DNA from: Ceratodon purpureus
Lineage: Eukaryota; Streptophyta; Bryopsida; Pseudoditrichales; Ditrichaceae
Length of the DNA: 64,000 bases
Reading direction: 5' to 3'
Assembly: GCA_014871385.1 (NCBI GenBank)
Contig: CM026427.1
Location: 11,408,430 to 11,472,429 of the forward strand
Within the stretch, counting starts at the first letter, position 1, and each line of letters opens with the position of its first letter. Positions 10,163 through 20,780 of the stretch are shown piece after piece. Position numbers and translations under genes: made by a program. The notes beneath the pieces are model-generated. The model worked only from the letters and a program-made list of their open reading frames with translations, had not been told where the DNA came from and ran no database searches.

Positions 10163-10741
10163 GGTGTTGCTCATTCACATTCCCAGAAAGTCCAATACTT
10201 GGTTTCGGAATACAAGGCCCGCAAATTGTACAAACGCCGCAATACAAAGCAAGGTTGTATACCATCACTTGTGGAACTAATGGCATTTTTCATTTACTAT
10301 TGTGAGGATTATGCACACTGTTGAGTGGAGTTGATCACTCAAAACAAGAAAAAGAATACTTTTCCCATTCTTGTGAATGAGAAGCCACACTTTTCAAATG
10401 AAAAACGAGTTTTCTACTAGTGTGCATCTTCATCAGAAACAAAATCATTTGAGGTACAAGTGAAAGGACAGTACACGCTTCGCTATGAACTCCAACATCT
10501 ACATGGACACTAACATGCACCAAGGCATAGTCGGATGGCGATGGCGATGGCGTTGGCGGAGTAGCATACACCACCAGGACAATGAGTAGAACAAGAAGCT
10601 GATAAAGTACAACCCGACAAGGCCACCAAGCAACAAAACTAGTTGTTGTCTTTTTCATTGCTAACGTGGTTCAATCCCATTTGCAACCAGTTGCCATCGC
10701 CATCACAGGTTGCAACTCATAACCTTCTCTCCTTCCAACTA
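10163..10741. other. Spacer, no convincing gene
   Basis: A 107-codon minus-strand frame (10335-10658) begins with a hydrophobic stretch and a PTPSPSPS run but shows no homology or splice context. I treat it as unsupported. Confidence 0.4.
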
Positions 10742-11042
10742 AGGTAAATGACCAGTAACCGACCATGACCAAGTAACCAACCGCTGGGCAAAATCTTCAT
10801 TTTCTACTATAAAGTCTTTGCTTTCTTGAACATTTTGGGTAGAAATCTTCAATGATTGGTTACTAGTACACTGCGTTTTTGCCTCCTTAAAATTCACAGT
10901 AATTTCAATTTTTGAGGAATTTTTTTGTAAATTTCTCTACACACAAATACCTTATCTTCCTACATGGGAAAAATTTCTGCAACATCATACTTTGAAAAAA
11001 CCTCCAAAATTGCTTAAATGGTCGGTTCCTGGTCATTTACCT
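10742..11042. mobile_element. MITE-like element B with 25-bp terminal inverted repeats
   Basis: Left end AGGTAAATGACCAGTAACCG ACCAT (10742-10766) is matched by the inverted right end (11018-11042) with one mismatch. Total about 301 bases, AT-rich, non-coding. A target duplication is not obvious (CTA on the left, CAG on the right). Confidence 0.8.
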
Positions 11043-11554
11043 CAGCATCCTACACCATTGGATCATGAAAATCAAGGATTACAATTGAAAAGTTAACAAC
11101 TAGTTATGCACGATAACCTACTCGCTGCTATCGCGACTCATCAGTTATCTAATACATCAAATCAATCAGGTTTCAGCCAAATTCTCCAACAGTTTAATAT
11201 GATATCTCACCTCGGAGAATGAGCCAAAGCTCCGAAAGTCATCACTTCACCAAAATCCCAAACTCAGCTTGACTTTCTTGCCTTCTCCTCAAAACCAGCA
11301 CTGCCCATGATCCTGTTCCTGTTCCTCTTGGAGTCGTGATCATCAAGGTTGTCCATTGCAGGGAGTAGCAACTGCACATCGTTGAGTCGGAGAAACTATA
11401 CTTTGAAAGCCTAGTTCTTGGTTCCGTCCACTGAGTCTAAGTCTGAGGGTGCGTGATTGTTTTGGCCATATTAGAGATAGTTCAGATTATTCCACAGGCA
11501 TGAATTCATAGCTGAGTCGGTGTAAGTTCTGTGTCTGATCTAGTGTCGGCCATC
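11043..11554 (+). promoter_or_regulatory. Promoter and 5' leader region of the DUF2921 gene
   Basis: About 500 bases without another gene. I see no firm TATA box. The coding frame is open upstream of its first ATG only back to 11531. Confidence 0.35.
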
Positions 11555-13699
11555 ATGAGTCTTTGGATTTGCGTCTTGGAGCTCTGGATAATTCATGTCA
11601 CTGCATTGAACATTCTTCTCCCATGTTTCGCTCATGATTTGGAAGAGATTGGGACACCTGCAGGCATTGAACCCCTTCCGATTAGCAGGATGCATTATGT
11701 ACAGATTGGTGTTGACACAGGGGTTTGGGCTAGTACGGAGGACGAGTTTTTGTCGGGAATTGCCAAGCGGAGGTACTTCTACGCGCACAATGAGACGCAG
11801 ATTGCTATGGCGAGGGCGGAAGCTGAAGGGTATCTCCGCAGTGGGGGTGGTGGTAGTGGTTCTACTCTGTCGAGCATTTTCGGATCAGCGACGAGCTTTC
11901 CGGATTCTTCAGTAGAGGAGGACGGGTGCCATTTCAACAGCCTGTCGGGTGACTTATCTTTCCACGGTAGCGACGGCATGTGGGACTTGCTCGGCAGCGT
12001 CGAAGCGATTGAGATTCTCGCGGTGGATTCTTGCACGAGGAACCGGAATGTCCGGATAGGAGATCGATACTTTGAGCTCTCTTCGCAACGGTGGGTAAAA
12101 CCTGAGATTCCCGTTCGGGCGAACCCCGTTCCTCTGACGCGTTCCTTCAAAATGTTTGTCAAGATCAACGTCGTAGCCATGGAGATTTTTGCAGAGGGCG
12201 TCTATTTCCCTGCTTCCGGAACGATGCACTTGGTTGGGTGCGCCCGAGAGGACCCTCTCTCAGGCCTTCCCAGCGTCTACGCCAATTCGACGCCGACTGT
12301 TGTAATGAGTGATGACGTCCTGGACCACGTTGAAGCAGAAACCGAGTCTGTGCTTCCGTCTGCGCAATTGCTCTGGTCCAATTTAGAGATGCACCATGAG
12401 CCTCCCCTGAATTCGTCCGCTGCCTACGACTGTGCCATCTCGGCAACCGTGCAGTACCCGCCGCTGAACTGTCGGTGGAACAAGGACAGGGTGGTGAAAT
12501 ACTCGTTTCGTAGCAACCGAGCCAAGGATGACCCTCTCTACTTCGGCCCCCCCATCGAAGGCAGGGCTTTCGTCCCCTACCTCCAGCGTTACTTCAGAGA
12601 TTACAACGACAGCGAGAATCTGCTGCTATGGCAACGGAGACTCGAAACAGGAGGTCAAGTTTCGCTCCTCATGCTCGGACTCCTTTGCATTGCTCGACAG
12701 ATCGACCACAGCAGCAAGAACGAGGAATCGCTGCCCTTCGTGTCCCTCGTGATGCTGGGTATCCAGCTCGCTCACCATCTGTCGCAGACGACCATGTTCA
12801 AAGACCTCCAGATTCATAAATTCCACTACAATCGACAACACTTCGTCAACAGCACCGGCCACTGGCAGTACAGAGACGACTTCCACTTTCCGAATTCAAT
12901 CTCAGATCTTCACTACAAATATTACGAAACCATGGCGTGGAGTGAGTACGCCCCTTACCAAGCCCTGGCCATGACAGCCATCTTCATGTACGTCTGGCTC
13001 TTCCACAAGGTCGGCGACAGGCGAAGGATCATGAAACTCAGAGTGCTCAGGCGACGCCCTGGCGCCACAGACCCCCCCAGCGACTGGCGCGTGATGCACC
13101 TCACTCTCGCAATCTTCTCCATTGTGGGCTTCCTCGGATGTTTCATCATCGGTGCAGACCAATACGTCGGCTACTTCCGCAGAGCCTTAGCAGGAATCCC
13201 GGTCGAGGAAGAACCTGTCAATCAGCATTTCCACAACCCCAGCAATCTAACAAACCTCTTGAATGAAGACCTGGTGACCTCGCCCTTCGTGTCGTCGCGG
13301 CTCTTCGAGCTTTCGCAGGCGCAGTGGGGGTTCGTGAACAAGATGACGAGCCTGGTGGTGAGCTTCTTCCTGGTGCCGCAGCTGCTGGGGAACTCGCAGT
13401 GGCGCTTGCAGCTAGCCGCCGGGCGTCCACTGAGCGCGTGGTTCTACGTCGGCATTCCCACCCTGAACCTGCTCCCGCACGCCTTCAGCGTCGCCACGCA
13501 CTTCCAGCTCCTGCCCATCTTCCCCGGCGTCTACGACCCTTACATGAACTCCCTCTACGGCTTCTTCCTGGATCCCACCCCGTGGTGGCAAATTCTCGTC
13601 ATCGTGTGCTCCTCGTTCCAGGTACTCGCTGTGCACTCTCAGTTCTCCAGGTCCCGCTACCCATATCCAAAATCTCCCGACATTGTACAAATGTTGTAA
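11555..13699 (+). CDS. DUF2921 / FLYING SAUCER-like multi-pass membrane protein without RING
   Basis: Single exon, 714 residues from the ATG at 11555 (the frame also runs back to a GTG at 11531). The N-terminus (LWICVLELWIIHVTALNILL) is a signal peptide or anchor. A lumenal region follows with the family signature GTMHLVGC at about residue 221. From about residue 367 come seven or so hydrophobic spans (e.g. ALAMTAIFMYVWLF, LTLAIFSIVGFLGCFIIGA, WWQILVIVCSSFQVLAVH). This architecture is that of plant DUF2921 proteins and FLY1/TUL1 E3 ligases of the endomembrane system, which regulate turnover of Golgi/endosome membrane proteins. Unlike FLY1 and TUL1 there is no C-terminal C3HC4 RING; the protein ends ...SPDIVQML soon after the last span. 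The 3' half is markedly G/C-rich compared with its AT-rich surroundings. Ligase activity is therefore unlikely by itself. Confidence 0.85.
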   Translation: MSLWICVLELWIIHVTALNILLPCFAHDLEEIGTPAGIEPLPISRMHYVQIGVDTGVWASTEDEFLSGIAKRRYFYAHNETQIAMARAEAEGYLRSGGGGSGSTLSSIFGSATSFPDSSVEEDGCHFNSLSGDLSFHGSDGMWDLLGSVEAIEILAVDSCTRNRNVRIGDRYFELSSQRWVKPEIPVRANPVPLTRSFKMFVKINVVAMEIFAEGVYFPASGTMHLVGCAREDPLSGLPSVYANSTPTVVMSDDVLDHVEAETESVLPSAQLLWSNLEMHHEPPLNSSAAYDCAISATVQYPPLNCRWNKDRVVKYSFRSNRAKDDPLYFGPPIEGRAFVPYLQRYFRDYNDSENLLLWQRRLETGGQVSLLMLGLLCIARQIDHSSKNEESLPFVSLVMLGIQLAHHLSQTTMFKDLQIHKFHYNRQHFVNSTGHWQYRDDFHFPNSISDLHYKYYETMAWSEYAPYQALAMTAIFMYVWLFHKVGDRRRIMKLRVLRRRPGATDPPSDWRVMHLTLAIFSIVGFLGCFIIGADQYVGYFRRALAGIPVEEEPVNQHFHNPSNLTNLLNEDLVTSPFVSSRLFELSQAQWGFVNKMTSLVVSFFLVPQLLGNSQWRLQLAAGRPLSAWFYVGIPTLNLLPHAFSVATHFQLLPIFPGVYDPYMNSLYGFFLDPTPWWQILVIVCSSFQVLAVHSQFSRSRYPYPKSPDIVQML

Positions 13700-14581
13700 C
13701 ATGCAAGTTGTCACCGACACTACTCCAGTTCGCAACAACGTGCATTAATTAGTGATAAGTATTTCAATCTTGCTTTCAACAGGGCTTGTCGATGATCGCT
13801 ACTTTTTTTGCCGTCTCTTTTGATAATCAATCGAGGGGGATGTATGTACCGGTATCTCACAGCTACTTCTTGCATCAATCACAATATACACACAAATGCT
13901 CAGCTCACTCTTGCAATCTATCGAGTGTCATACAATCACACTGCCACAATCAATCTTGCGCTCTCAGTTTTTAAGGTCCTGTCATTCATGTCTAAACTCT
14001 CCCGAGTCTGTACACGCATGTATGAGACTTGAATTCGACATGGTATATTGAAGCTTCGTACCAACCGAAACAAATCAGAGATGGTATGCAAAATTCCAGA
14101 GCTGGTATGAAAGTTGTTGAGACTCGCCTTCATATGAATGCGATCAAATATGGTCATTCTTGACCCCTTGGAATTCTGGAACTGAGACATTGAAATTAGA
14201 GAGCCAGATAGGATAAGTTCCATGGAGACTCATATGAGAAATAACATTGTACGTATAGTATTTCTCCTCTCTAATTAATGTTCCTCAACTGAACAGGTAC
14301 CGGGAATGAGTAGGCCTAGAGCAAATTGTACACTGGAGAAGAGAAATCGGTTGGGATCAAGTAATGTGTTTATATGATCATGGGAACCAGACTCCGGTGA
14401 TATATATTTCCAACTGACAGAACTGCCTTCACCACCTTGTCACCCTCAGTCTCAGCACCATCTGCCTGCAATAATCGGAGTTGATCCTTCACAAGTCGTT
14501 CCAGACAGCAGTGCTAAGCTAGGAATATTTTCGGTATGGCGGAAAAACGGACGAGGCACCACTGCTGATGGTATTTGCACT
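13700..14581. other. Intergenic region
   Basis: 3' flank of the DUF2921 gene and leader of the next gene. No gene recognised; the short frames here have no support. Confidence 0.5.
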
Positions 14582-15025
14582 ATGGATCAGCACAACTCCA
14601 AGGCACAGGAGGTGGGTAGTTTAAATTGTTGTTCCTAAATCAAGTTTATGTGTCAGTCTTCACATGATATTTATCCTGCATGATGTGGTGTGTAACACTC
14701 TCAAATGGTCTGTTGTATAAATTACAAGTATGCATCACTACACAAAACGGTAATGTTTTGCAACATGCTGGATTGGTGGCCAACATTTTTGCTCATTTTT
14801 TGGTAGACCTCGGACCCCGTGACCAACAAGTTGGCGGGCTTGAATGAGAGGCTGGACGAGTTGCTGCTTGAATTGGGTGAGCTTAAGGACTACATGCCCG
14901 ATGAAGACGATGTTGAGAATCTCGGGAAGCCACATAAGAATGTCAAACTGAAGCCTACCAAGGCTGAAATCAAGGAGAAAGAGAGGCAGATGGCCGAGTG
15001 GGAATCCGAAAATGTCGATCATTAG
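14582..15025 (+). CDS. Small acidic/coiled-coil protein, unknown
   Basis: Two exons, 14582-14611 (MDQHNSKAQE) and 14807-15025, join in phase 0 across a 195-base GT-AG intron and give 82 residues. The product has a leucine heptad-like stretch (LAGLNERLDELLLELGELKD), an acidic DEDD patch, and a lysine/glutamate-rich end that should be helical. I recognise no family. The exon 1 ATG is the only one that gives a clean splice into the long exon. It lies between two convincing genes, on the opposite strand to the CID gene, whose coding end is 0.9 kb away, and the two are convergent. The charged, regular composition argues for a real gene, but the evidence is only ab initio. Confidence 0.55.
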
Positions 15026-15915
15026 AGCAATTGTTGATCAGAGACAGATAAAAGTGAGCTAATTAAACAACTATGATCATATTCAGAACATGCTAAGCAT
15101 CATTGTGCTCACTCAAGTCTTGAAGTCTTAATCCGGCCCTAAGTTAATCAATATCCCCTCCCAAAAATTTAGAGGAGACGAGGAGATCATGTCTTCAAAC
15201 ACGTGGGCATCTGCAAATTGAGGATGGTGCAACAGAATCAAGGCAATGCACTCAGATTCGTCCATATGTTGCATCTCGAAGACAGTAATTAGGATAGACT
15301 GAGAAAGAGTGGGGGTGATCGTCATCATCGGAACGAGAAAGAGTCAGGGTGAAGCCAATATACATTTGTAATGGAGCAGAGTGTAGCACTCCTCATGTAA
15401 TTAGTCGAATAATAATTTACAGAATAAAGTACTAAGCACACAGCTCAGCACCTGAACTCATGGAGTCGGTCTGTTGAGCATAAAGCAAGGGGGAAAATGT
15501 ACAGAATGCTCACATATCCAGATCTGCATCTCTGCTGGCCGTTATGGATCTGGTGAACAGGGCTTCTAGAACTTGCACCTTGAACAACAGGCTGTAACTT
15601 GCCTGAGAAAATGAAACCCCCGGCAGAAAAGAAATGCAGACTGGGCTGCAAATGTCAGCATATGCATCACTAGTGTGACTTTTCTCCGAGCTGAATCAGA
15701 AACTCTTAAAAACCTGCAGCAAACAACTATTACATCATCTATCCCGCAATTTGAAACTGGAGAGGCATGACCTGCACTTGTTCTTGGGGTGAGACTGGGA
15801 ATTCACACAATGTGTAAATTCTTCGGAATCTGAAATTAGCTCAGGGTGTATTAACGTATTGACAGATCACCCTACTATGTCTTTAGCTCACGGCAGATTT
15901 AACTTGACACTCGTT
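15026..15915. other. Convergent 3' ends of two genes
   Basis: Spacer between the stop of the small gene (plus) and the stop of the CID gene (minus). Probably the two 3' UTRs. Nothing else seen. Confidence 0.5.
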
Positions 15916-18784
15916 TCACTGTCGAGGAGCAGGGGCAGGTGGAGCTGGGAGAGGCGGTTGGCTGTAGTAGGGCATGCTGGAAGGTTGGAAGGGCTGATAA
16001 GTCGGAGCAAATCCTGGAGGGAGGAGTTGAGGGGGTAAACCCATTGCATGCTGATTTCTCTGCACCAGATGAGGTCCTGCTTGAAGAGGCGGTGGTGGAG
16101 GCGGGAGTGTGGACTGGTACGCATAAGGCAAGTATGGTGGCGGGGGTGGTGGAAGAGGAGGTGATACCTCTTCCGGTCTGTCGTCCACCCTCAGCCTCTT
16201 CTCCAATGGGCGGCCTCCATTGGGCGACTGCACTCCCCCGTTTGATGCTTCTTCTGCAGCCAGTGAAGATAAGACTGAAGTCAGCATAGCAGTTGAGGAA
16301 TTGCTCGCCGTCAGCTTGGCTGCGACCTCGGCAGCTACCGACGTTGGCTGGTGGCTGTTCTCTGCTGAACTAGTGGGAATCTTCTTGGCAGCATGTTTTC
16401 TTGGACTCGGTGAAGCCACTTGACCGTTGCCCTTGTGATGATTTGCTGTTGCATCCTTGTTGAAGTCTTTGAATGAAGCTTGCTCAACTACGGTCCCAGG
16501 GCTTGCAATCCTGCTCGACAAGCGACGGTGTATGCTTCCAACCTCTTCCAGCTGTGCTTGCGCTATCTGCAAATGCCATGTCTTCCTTAAGCCGACTCTG
16601 TCTTCCATGCACAGACAAATTGCAGGCGGCCAATGATTTGAGGAAAGCAAGATGCTTAGAGTTATAGTTCAAAGCTATAAGTTCTTGACCCAGGTTATTC
16701 TTATATTCTCCGATGAGCCAAACCATCCGCGTCAAAAGAATCATTTTAATCTCTGACGAATGAAATGTATGGAAATTAGAAACGTCAAATATCACAAAAA
16801 AGGTGTAGAAGGTTCAAACCTGAAGGCGAGTTCTAATCTGTTCCCGATTGTTTTCCTGTAAGAAACATGGAGTGACCACAGGAGTATATTAGGCTACACA
16901 GTCACAGATTGAATCTACAGCAATGAGGGTGTGCACTTAGCGATATTGAACTTACACCGGTTTCCAAGGTATTTCAATCAACAAAAATAAAGATGTAGAA
17001 TCTTAGGATTCGGATTCTTGACCATTTGTTTCATATGGAAAAGGTTTGTAAAGCACAAACAAGCACTCTCTAATATCAATCTACCTTTGAGCATCGAAAT
17101 TACCTGTTCAAGGAGAAAATCCTTCAAATGGGAACAAAGCAAAGCGTGAACCTTTTCAAACCCTTCAAGCTGTTCTATGCAATGCTTAACAACCGCTTGT
17201 TGTTCCAGCAGCTCGTTAATTATTGAAACCTGTACATTTCCTGTTTAATTGTGGGAGTAAAAGGAGTCAACTCGGAGTCAGCTGAATCCAGCATTGAAAA
17301 CAAACAGAGTGATTAACCTCCATTGTCTTCAAATCATCCAGCCAACACAATTTGAAAACAACAGGAAAGTAAAGATGAAATGTTGCATACAAGGCTATCT
17401 GTAGTGCATAGGTACATCTAATGTGGTTATGTTCCATGTAACGTGGTTGAAACAGAAGAGCTCAACCAAGTAACTTGATCAGTACTGCGTCTCAAAAGAG
17501 ACTGGCTCTTAGACAATTATGGGCCGGGATAGACATAAATAAACTTGGCAGAAACAAAAAAATAGAAGAGGACATGAGGACCTTTGAATTCGAGGTTGGA
17601 TCAAGATGAAAGATGATACCATTGCCAGCGCCACCTTCAGCCTCCTTAAGGCTTTCAATTTGCGACACTGCTGCATAATACTTCGACATTGCATCCTGTT
17701 CCTCCACAGCTGTTGCTTGAACTGTATGGTACGACCTAGCCACTCGTTCGAGCAAGCTTCCTTCAATCATCTTAAAGTCCATTCCCAGAACAAGGTCGTC
17801 AGTGGTGGGGGACTGCAAATTCGTCATACGCAGCAGTCACATAATAGTTCGTGAATTCTTCGTAAACCTGTCTTCAGTTAAGATGATTCTGACCTCTTTA
17901 TCAAAGTAATCACCTGAAATTTGTAATCCACGCAGGGAGACTATAATGTTACCTGAGATGGAGGGACAATGAAATGCCTTGCCTCATGCACAGGTGGTTG
18001 AGGTCTTTTAATCCCTAGGAGTTCTTCACGGAGACCTTGAGCGCGAGATCCAAAAACTCGCCTTTCCTCCCAAATGTCTACCTGAAGACCCCACTTACAA
18101 TTAACAACTACATTCACTTTCATAAAGACAAGCTTACAAACTACAAAAGATCACAAGTCAGACATGATCACTGACATCCAGAAAGGGTCTCGTACCAAAC
18201 GATAGGCAGCATTCTTGACGGATTCATCTCCAGATCCGACATTGTCTCGAAGGACCCGAGGCAGCACGGTCCAAAATTCATCTACAAACTCAGACCCCTT
18301 GCGTCTACTATTCTGTAAGATGTCATTAGCTAAGTAAAGAAATGGCACACGCTGCTCAATTGGCGCATCGTGAAACTTCTTTGCCCATGTCTCGACGATT
18401 TCTCTGGCCTTCTTTCGATGAAATATACACCAATGAGATAGTGCTGGATGGCGCTGTCAAGGATTCAACAGTAAACAAGAAACAATTTCCTGCTCAAGGG
18501 ATTGAAATGCTTGACTGCTCAGACGAGATCAAGAATCTGAGTGCAATTAATCTGCGTGAAAATAATTGCTAGAATTACGTGAAACTGCCAAAGCAACAGA
18601 TATTTCTATTATCTCAACAATAAATTATGGGAGGTCTCAGTAGAATTATAAGATATTTATGCCACATCTCCTTACAAAACAGGATACTTTCAATGCTCTG
18701 CTGCGTGATATTCAGCTTGAGAAGTTTTTCCGCCAGTATGGTCCCTGTGAATGCCCCACTGGTGGTAGTTCCTTCCATGGCCAT
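15916..18784 (-). CDS. CID-domain protein, RPRD1/Rtt103-type RNA polymerase II CTD binder
   Basis: Minus-strand gene starting at ATG 18784 (second ATG 18778). Supported exons: 18688-18784, 18196-18443, 17953-18081, 17812 down to about 17590, an unclear short exon ending at 17318, 17104-17229, 16820-16855 and 15916-16566. Phases fit through exon 3 and from 17229 to the stop. Exons 1-3 encode a full CID (QQSIETLSHWCIFH, VPFLYLANDILQNSRRKG, VDIWEERRVFGSRAQGLREE), which binds the phosphorylated CTD of RNA polymerase II in transcription termination and 3' processing. A coiled coil follows (LEQQAVVKHCIEQLEGFEK, REQIRTRLQIAQAQLEEV). The last exon is Ala/Ser-rich and then proline-rich (PPLPPPPPPYLPY, STLPPPPPPL), probably disordered and protein-binding. 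The layout matches plant ENTH/VHS-like proteins such as Arabidopsis At5g65180. The middle exons need transcript evidence. Confidence 0.88.
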
Positions 18785-20780
18785 CTTCTCATTCTCTGCT
18801 TGATGTTCTCTAACTCACCAACCTAGAAACACCGCACCCCCACATTCCTGGTAAAAAACCAGTCCTTACTAATCACACTGTTCAAAGCTAAGCAAAGATT
18901 GTATCTGGATAACATCAATTGACCATTTTAAAACACTGCTTTAAATTCCTCTCTACTTAAAAACCAACAACTCAACACAGAAACAGCCATACCTTAAACC
19001 CTTCAACATACCACAACTCTCAACCACACAACCCTACATTCAAGAGGATACTGTCAGTAGCGGGACATTAAATCAAACTTTAAAACGCGCAAATCAAGCA
19101 ACAATCTTCCATGTCTGCCTACTGCAATAACAACTCCCAAACCCATCACTTACTCGCCATTCTCTCCCCGTCCAACGTACAACTCTCCTCTCCTTCCGTG
19201 CTTCATCAAGAACTACAAAGCAAATCATATCCCCCCTGATCCGCACTTCTAGCTCTAAACAAAAACGTCAAACATACATCATCTCAAACGCACATCCTCA
19301 TATAAAGCTCATACTAATACACACCATAGCTTAACCAAAACGACCAAACCCCTGTTCAGAGCTCCACAAGCCTCAGTCTTCAACCCACCCCCTATCACAA
19401 AACAACCACCCTCTCGAAAACTCCAGAAAACTCAACCATAATGCCAGAAACCACAAAACTCAAACACACAAATTAACTACAGTAGTGAACCAACCAAAAC
19501 ACCATAAAATCCTCAACTCACCAACTAAACCCTTCCAATTACAACCAAAAACAAGACGTCTCCGACAACATGAACAAGAACAGATGACGATCATTGAACT
19601 GCATCAAGACTCCGTTTGTACTTTCAGCGACCAACCTGAACCCAAAACGTCGAAAATCTGAGCTAAATTACTCCAACCTGGGCATGGAAAGGGTAAAGTG
19701 ATGACCTCGATCAGGAAGTCATCACGTGATGATGGTTAGCTTTGAACAACCTGCAGTAGTAGCAACAAGTGTGTCCGAGTTGCGACCCAAGAAGCCCGCA
19801 CCTCATGATGATTCCATGGTCCCCCTCAGCTGGAATCCCCTGCTCATGTGGTAGGGTACCCGCTGTGGGGCTTCGATCTGGCGCAATTGGGCACCGAATT
19901 GGGCGTGTGAGGGCTCGTTGGAAAGCTGGCGGGGAGCTCTGGCGATGGCGGCGGGCTGTGGGCCGAGTGGACGCGAGTTTGCAACAGTGGTGTGGTCGGA
20001 AGGGGCGCTGTCGGCGCTGCGCACATTTTGCGATCGATGTCGCCGTGGTCGAGTCTCTTCTCGACTCTCTCATGTCCATTTCACTTGCGTTTGATATATA
20101 GGCAATCCGGTTACATAGGTTGATATCACCTCTACTGATATCCGTGCTGTATCATACTTGATAACCAGGTGATGTACACGTTACCCGGGGTGCGGAGAAT
20201 AATACCCGGGTTACCCAGGAACATTCCATAGACATGGCCTCCCACTTCAATGACGTCGCTTCGTAAATTCTCCCAACTCCCCTCTCTCACCACCAACTAC
20301 AAAGGAGTCAGCCTGATAATAATTCTGCGACACATAAGTACTAACCTCGTATAAAACTTGAGAAATTAATCCATGATGCTCTAATAAAAGAGCAACACTA
20401 ATAGTGCTGTACTATAATTTAATCTCTGCAAACATCTCAATGCCGATCATTGTTGCAAATTAACTTAAACTGTCTATTGAACGCGACGTGCCTGCATGCA
20501 TGCATGCAATTAATAGACTCGGAAATGACAATGGGGAAGATCGAACCGACTGCGACGCTGCGTGTATGATCGACTTCCGGTTCTTGACATATTTCCGCCA
20601 TGATCGGCTTAGTTCCGAGGCATCGTGGCCTACACTAAGAAGATGCTTGTCTTGATGGAACTGGGGAAGCGCCGGATGGAGTTGCCAGCTTTGATCGGGA
20701 ACTGAAGTCTGGTTTTTGGTTTAGGTTTAGGTTTTGGTTTTGCATTTGGATTTGGGGGAAGAACTAGAGCTTGCAGCGCG
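18785..20780. promoter_or_regulatory. Divergent promoter/5' UTR region shared by the CID gene and DDI1
   Basis: About 2 kb between the start codons of two genes pointing away from each other. 18785-19690 is A/C-rich on the plus strand (T/G-rich on the transcribed minus strand), which suits a 5' UTR with an intron for the CID gene. 19700-20100 is G/C-rich and has open frames on both strands, probably compositional. At 20165-20225 there are repeated ACCCGGG palindromes. Confidence 0.5.
20494..20508. promoter_or_regulatory. RY-repeat cluster (CATGCATGCATGCA)
   Basis: Overlapping CATGCA motifs, the binding site of plant B3-domain factors (ABI3/FUS3 class), about 280 bases before the DDI1 start codon. 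An ACGT core (GACGTG) lies a few bases upstream. Function is inference. Confidence 0.35.

Noticed and set aside
10335-10658. 107-codon minus-strand frame with a hydrophobic start
   Set aside because: No family, no splice signals, located among repeats.
19711-20101. Overlapping ~110-120-codon frames on both strands
   Set aside because: G/C-rich composition opens both strands; no homology; sits in the divergent promoter.
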